From the NCBI GenBank assembly GCA_019633425.1, contig WSUB01000167.1, positions 1 to 64,000 on the forward strand: 64,000 nucleotides of DNA, read 5' to 3'. A program made the translations under genes and the position numbers. Below the pieces are notes generated by a model. That model ran no database searches. It was given only the letters and a program-made list of their open reading frames with translations, and was not told the DNA's origin. The stretch comes from Tulasnella sp. 424. Taxonomy: Eukaryota; Basidiomycota; Agaricomycetes; Cantharellales; Tulasnellaceae. Positions 58,462-64,000 of the stretch are shown here, piece after piece. How positions within the stretch are numbered: the stretch's first letter is position 1; each line of letters begins with the position of its first letter.

Positions 58462-61374
58462 TCATGCCTCATCGCTGCTCATACCGCTTCCCGCACCAGC
58501 GTTGACGAAAGCGTTGTAAAGGTCGCGGTACCCGCCTCCTTGCAGGTTCATGAGGTCATCGTGTGTACCGAATTCCTTGACTCTGCCTTCGTCGAAGAAC
58601 GCGACCTTGTCGGCCCAGCGGACAGTGGACATGCGATGGGTGATGTAAATGACGGTCCTCTTGCCTCGAACCTCGGGAGCGAGTAGGCGGCGGAAGACTT
58701 CGTTCTGCGCGTGAGCGTCGAGTTGGGAAGAAGCTTCATCCAAGACGAGCAAGTCGGAGTCGGCCCGCATAAACGAGCGGGACAGGGCTATGCGTTGCCA
58801 CTGGCCACCAGATAACGCGACCTTGTGTTGTCTGCGGGGGCGGCCGAGAAGGGGTGCTTGCTGTGAGTCGCGGCTTCGGTATCCGCGGCCTCCGATGCCC
58901 CCACCGCCACCGAAACCACCGGCCTCCAATCTCGTGTTCATGCCGTCATGAAGGGACTGAACAAAGTCCCAAGCTCCTCCATTTCGCAACGCGTCTTCAA
59001 CCTCCTGGTCATCATCCATCTTGTCCACATCGCCGATGCCCGCGTTTTCCTTGACGGGTGCGTTGGTGAGCTTGCTAAAGTTCTGGAAGACCGCGGTCGA
59101 ATGCTTGTGCAGCTCGGCAGGCGAGTAAGATTCGGCCGGGTGACCGTTGATGAGAAGTTTCGAGTTGGACCTGGAGTGATCGTAGTCGAAAAGGCGCAGT
59201 AGCAAGTGCATGAGAGTGGATTTTCCACCGCCGTTTTTGCCGACGACGGCAATGACTTCACCGGCTTCCACTTTGAGATTCAATCCACGGATGACGGGCT
59301 CGCTTTCTCCTGGGTACGTGAACCACAGATTCTGTGCCTCGATCTTCATACCCCGTCGCCTGTTGTCAGGGTTCAGCGCCACCGTGTACGCAATGCGTTC
59401 CTCGGGAGCGGGCTCCATGCTCGGCTGGAGGGTAAGCGCAGCGTGGAAGGCGCCCATAAGGAAGATGGATTGATAGGTGAGTTGGAAGGTACGACCGAGG
59501 GTTTGGACGGAACCGATGATGGTCTGGATGCTTGTGCGGTAGAGAGTGGCGTTGCCGAGTGAGGTGGCGGAGATTTGAAGAATAATAGGGATCTAAATAA
59601 TGAGAAAATTAGTAAACGATCAGAGACGCGGGGTCAACGTGAACGTACCGCCTGAAGAGTGAGCATCAGTTCACGCATGCTATCACGAGCAAATTCGATT
59701 GCAACGGGAGTCTCCACAATGCCAAAAATAGTGCGCGGCCCCAGGCGAGGTCGACGTGCCGAGTTGTAGGGACCGTGGTTGTTTTGGTTGCGCTCCGCGT
59801 TCAGGAGGAACTGACGGGTGTCGACCCAAGTCTTGAGGATCCACTTCCCGAGACCAAAGAGCATAATCTGAAAACATGACATCAGTCTGCGTTTCTTTCG
59901 AAAGTGAAAGCCAGGCAACTCACCTCCGACTTGAAGCTTTCGTCGTAGGCTAATCTTCGCATCCGCTCATGTCGTTCGGCAGTGTCTGCTTCCTCCGCGC
60001 TGTACAGCGTGTGCGGCCAGTGCGAGTTCTCGTCGTCAAATTCACCGTCGAAGCATGTCTTTGCCCAAAGCCAATTCAAGCCTGAAAGGACACTCGGGGC
60101 GAGTGCCAACCCAATCAAGCCGATCTGTTGAGGTGTCCAGCTCCCTTGGCTCTCCTTGAATAGCAGTGTGTAAAGGACGAACGACTGGCCGATGATTTCC
60201 GTTCCCAGAGTAGTCAAAGATCGAACGAGGTCGAAGGGTGACAACAATCCGAAGGCCCCACCCATCCCGTTGAATGACCGAGCGAACTGATCCGACTCCT
60301 GCAGTAGGTCTTGGATGGTTGGATTCTGGAGAGATGGGATATCAAGGCGCAGCCTTGTCTCCATCTGAACATATTCGACCTGAAAGCGAATCGTCTGCTG
60401 GACTATGCGTTCATTTGCCGAGCTGGAATAGATGCATGATGTGATATCAGTGGGAGTCTCCGATAGAGTGGTGATAATAATACTTACGCGTAATGTTCGA
60501 AGACAGCCTCCACTAGCATCCGACCAACTTCCAAAGCAAGTAACCATGCTAAGCGAGATGAGACAACTTGATCTTTGACTGCCGAATGGACCTAGAGTGG
60601 TAAAAAGGATGAGCAAAATCCACAGTTGTGTATTTGATTCCGGGCACTCACCTGATCCAGGAGGAGGCTTTGAGAGAAACTCCGTACTGCCGGGAATAAC
60701 CCTCGAACGAAGTTCAAAAGGAGGAACAAGACAATTCGTACGGGGTGGATGTTGGTCCAGAGCATGGTGAATAAAGCAAAGGTGGACTGGCGCAATATCG
60801 TGATGGCGAGACCGACGTTCCGGAACGTCAAAGGCCTGTAGGCGCCAGGGGGGATATACCGATGATGATGGGCGTCGGGGGGGTCTGGACTGGAAGAGGG
60901 GCGGATGGGAGTCGGGGGGTGGTCTAGACTCTGAGAGTCGGTCGATGGGAGTCGAGCCAGCTTCCAGAGCGTGTAGGCCGACGGGGAAGGATCACGTGAT
61001 TCAGGAGGTCGGGGGAAAGGTGGGAATGGGGTACCTCCCGGAGCCTCCTTCACTACTGGACGCTGTCGCAGCTGAGCATGGGTAGGAACTGGATGAGCGA
61101 CAAAGATGGGCGGCGAGAGCGTGGGAGCAGAGATGGCGGGAATTTGGGAAGTCGAAGTGGAAGGGATTGGTTGTGGGGAAGGAGAGTGCGAAGGAGGGGT
61201 TTGACGCCTTAGACGCTCGTTGTCGCTGTCGGTGCCACTTGAATCCCTGGCATTGCCAGTGATTCTGAGACGAATGGGCATATTAGATGAGGGAAGTTGT
61301 TGAGGAAGAGTCTTGAGAGGACATTCGTCGGGCGGGGGTGTTATGAGCCCGGTCCTGGCCATGACATGCAGCAT
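58462..61374 (-). CDS. ABC transporter, half-size (one TMD, one NBD)
   Basis: Membrane export pump. The start is taken as ATG 61374. The N-terminal 150 residues are Ser/Pro-rich and probably cytosolic. A transmembrane region follows across exons at about 61,374-60,655, 60,595-59,920 and 59,870-59,640 (FALFTMLWTNIHPVRIVLFL, SLTTLGTEIIGQSFVLYTLL, IGLIGLALAPSVLSGLNWLW). The nucleotide-binding domain lies in the last exon: Walker A GKNGGGKST (about 59,220), Q-loop STAVFQNFS, signature LSGGQWQRIALS (about 58,820), Walker B LLVLDEASS, H-loop ITHRMS. A Gly/Arg-rich insertion of about 30 residues (GGFGGGGGIGGRG) sits just before the signature. The substrate cannot be inferred. It is divergent from the common ABCB/ABCC types. 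Confidence 0.85.
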
Positions 61375-62269
61375 CGAGGGAGGGGGGAGCGGGGGGTGGA
61401 CTGGTTGAGAGTGACGACGTTTTGTGGCTGACTAGATGAATGGCGACGTGTTGGAACGGTGTCGGTGGATAGTAGTTCCCAAAGGTGGAAAGAGGATGGG
61501 TCTGTTTTGGTCAGAGTCCCTTCCGCAGAGATCTTCCGTCCGAAAGTTGGTTGATAGGATGAGGTGAGTGAGGCAGGGGAAGATTGATCGAGGGCGGCGA
61601 AGGGAAGAGGAGGCGCGAACATGATGGAAAGAGCGTTGGGATTTATGTGTGGGTGGGTGTGCAGGATACCGGGGGTTCAGTGAATTTTTACTTGGTTTGT
61701 CTGCGAGATCCAAAGAGGAGGGTCGGACCCAGCGTATCCCGACTGCCCCCACCGAATGACACACTCACGCTAGTGCAAGGAACCCACCCTAAACCACTTG
61801 ACTAACAAAAAAGACGTCGGCCAGAGTAAAGACCCGGATTTTCCTTAAAAGGCATATGCGCACCCACCTGGCGTCCTCTGTCCTATTGGGGCGGCACTGC
61901 CGCGCGTAAAAAGCGGATTTGTTCGTCACTGCCTCCCACCCTCATTGGAGCGCTTCCACACAGCAGCCGCATGCTACCCGCCAGCGAACATGCTGTCGAC
62001 ATCGTGCTAGCATGCATGCTCGTCGGTGCTGAGGTCTTTATTTTACTGCTGGTGAGCACTGGAAGGGAAAGGAGGATGGTGGAAGGGTGGGGGGGGAAAA
62101 CAAAAAGGACAACGGGTTGACCATCAAACGGGGACCTCGGTCACCGTGACCGAATAAACCCGGACACCGTTACCGGCGCACCCCGCCCGATTTTCCTGAT
62201 CCAAGTCATCCCCGAATAATAATTTCCCATTAAAAAATTCCAACTGACCCCCTTTTGTCACAAGAAAAC
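61375..62269. other. probable bidirectional promoter, ABC transporter / GTP cyclohydrolase
   Basis: The two genes diverge from here. The - strand frame running upstream from 61,374 to 61,622 has no recognisable domain and could be 5' UTR or an extra N-terminal exon of the transporter. Confidence 0.45.
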
Positions 62270-64000
62270 ATGAACTCCTCTCCACCACCACAACGACCGG
62301 CGTACGACTCCACCGACGAATCCGACGTCGAGCAGACCCCACCGGCTAATGCTGCCGACGTTTCCGACGAAGAAATCGCCCGCTCCGTTTCCAATCTCGT
62401 TATTCAACGCGGAGACGACGGCGACGGTCGTGGCCGTTCGCGAGAAGGCTATGGCTTCCGTCCTGTCCTATCTCCCGGAGCAGCTACTCCAACAGGAAGT
62501 TCCACCCTTGCAAGTGGCAACGGCGATGATGAGGTTCGAAGTCCGAGCATCATTCCAGACGTCAATGGTCTCGGTTGGCCAGGTAAGGCTTCGTTCCGTT
62601 CCCCTGCCTTCTAATCGCGATCCACGGACGCTCGAAGTGGGGCTTTTGTCGATTCGGAGCTGTCGATCCGTGCATACAGCTGCAGCTCAAAAACACCTAT
62701 CCGCTCGAACACCCTGGAATCGACGAGACAGGAGAGCACCGTCGGCAACGGCCGTCGATCTTTCCCTCCCACCTTGCTTCGTATATTGCATTCCCCCCTC
62801 TCGTCTCATTCGACCCTGCCTCTTGCTCGTTGAACTAATTTCCATTTCTCTCACAACTCTAGCGAAATTAACCCTCTCGCGACTTAATGAGCCAGCGGCC
62901 GAACGCAAAGCACGAGAGCAGAAGCTCGCAGCGGCTGTTCGAGTTATTCTAGAAGGGATTGGCGAAGACCCCACTAGAGAAGGTTTGCTCAAGACCCCAG
63001 AACGTTTTGCTCAGGCGTTGCTTTGGATGACCAAAGGTTACGAGGAGCGACTTTCAGGTGCGTTTTTTTGCATCGCTTTCACTTCGATCGCCCCCAAACC
63101 AGCAGGTGAATTCTGACTTGGACTTGCCTTCCCCTTTCCACTTGGTTTTCACTGCCCCCGAACGGGAAATTCCCGACCTCCCTGCAACGCAAACACTCTG
63201 TGAATCCACGTTGAATCCGCGTGTGACTCACGGAATGTACGCACCGTGGCCCAACACGCCCATGACGACAATCTCCCGACGCGGATCTTCCCTTGCCGAA
63301 ACTTGAAATTTGAAATTCACGCCCCGACTCCACTAAACGCGGCTAACTCTAAACGCCACACTGCCTTTTCCTTCTTCGATCGACGGGCCACACAACGGTC
63401 GAATACGCGAAATAAAAAAACTCCACTGCATGCGGATCGTTGGGGCGTTTGGCTTCGTTTCTTTCCCATCTCCCTGAAACGCGGCTTTTTCTCCAACCCG
63501 GATCCACACCTCCGTCTGGGGAATGCTTTGAAAATAACACGGGAACCTCCACGGAATTCCCTTATTCAGACGTCATCAATGACGCCGTCTTTGCCGAGGA
63601 CAACGACGAGATGGTCATCGTACGCGACATTGACGTGTTTAGTCTCTGTGAGCACCATCTGGTGCCGTTTACTGGCAAGGTTAGTCTTTTCGAATTTCGC
63701 CCAACGTACTTTTATTTTGACTTTCTACCTTTCTTTTTCTCGTAAAATGCTCCAATTCGGCGCTGTTGGGCGATACCGGACGCATGCTCATCATTCCACG
63801 CTCCCCTATACATACAATTCGGCGTCACATCAACCGGTTGCACCCAACTCCTTGACCACCCTGCAAACGGCCGAAACAACGTTAGATTTCGATCGGTTAC
63901 ATCCCCAAAGGTCTCGTTCTCGGCCTATCGAAACTCGCACGGATCGCAGAAACCTTCAGTCGTCGTTTACAAGTCCAAGAGCGGCTCACACGGCAAGTGG
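62270..64000 (+). CDS. GTP cyclohydrolase I (partial at right edge)
   Basis: First enzyme of the pterin pathway to folate and tetrahydrobiopterin: converts GTP to dihydroneopterin triphosphate. Exons: 62270-62582 (Ser/Pro/Asp-rich N-terminal extension, not part of the catalytic domain), 62863-63057 ([35 protein letters not shown]), 63570-63679 ([19 protein letters not shown], with the zinc-binding Cys and His of CEHH) and 63886 to the window end ([35 protein letters not shown]). These match the family's conserved blocks in order. The intron at 63058-63569 is about 512 nt, long for this genome. The remainder of the active site lies beyond the window. Confidence 0.93.

Noticed and set aside
1..64000. 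tRNA genes, rRNA, CRISPR arrays, retrotransposon LTRs
   Set aside because: I looked for T-arm words such as GGTTCGAATCC, tandem spacers, and LTR-like direct repeats with reverse-transcriptase motifs, and saw none that held up; the near match GGTTCGAAACC at about 3,653 is inside the TPR exon.

Overview
This is nuclear DNA of a filamentous fungus, most likely an agaricomycete basidiomycete. Genes are dense and broken by many 45-75 nt GT-AG introns, and the gene families (CACGTG-rich promoters, kinase-TPR fusions, TRANK1-like helicases, cAMP-PK regulatory subunit, RhoGDI, HSF) fit that group. I saw no prokaryotic signatures, CRISPR array, rRNA gene or convincing tRNA.

The left 51 kb is dominated by a head-to-tail family of very large UvrD-like (SF1A) helicase genes on the + strand. 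The tail of one lies at 1-154, followed by copy 1 (9,159-16,737, truncated at its 3' end), copy 2 (24,176-32,315), copy 3 (33,772-41,938) and copy 4 (42,556-50,762). Each carries an N-terminal domain resembling the RelE/ParE fold, a split Walker A, all main SF1A motifs, a helical TPR-like region, a CCCH-type zinc cluster and (copies 2-4) an IQ-like motif. All four starts are preceded by the same promoter module.

The spacers between the left copies hold accessory material: a small unknown gene and its broken duplicate (1,429 and 18,115), a protein kinase-TPR gene on the - strand (3,033-5,513), a decayed VPS26 retromer pseudogene (6,543-7,530), an HSF-type transcription factor (19,641-21,003) and a GPI-anchored six-hairpin glycosidase (22,018-23,457). 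A dispersed 0.5-0.6 kb non-coding repeat occurs at 2.1, 8.3 and 21.2 kb.

From 51.3 kb on the content is conserved housekeeping: cAMP-dependent kinase regulatory subunit, two tandem RhoGDI genes with a truncated copy of the neighbouring AT-hook gene between them, the intact AT-hook gene, an ABC transporter and the first part of GTP cyclohydrolase I, which runs off the right edge. The accessory left part and conserved right part meet at about 50.8-51.4 kb.

All exon boundaries were derived by eye from splice consensus, frame and comparison between paralogues; no search was run.
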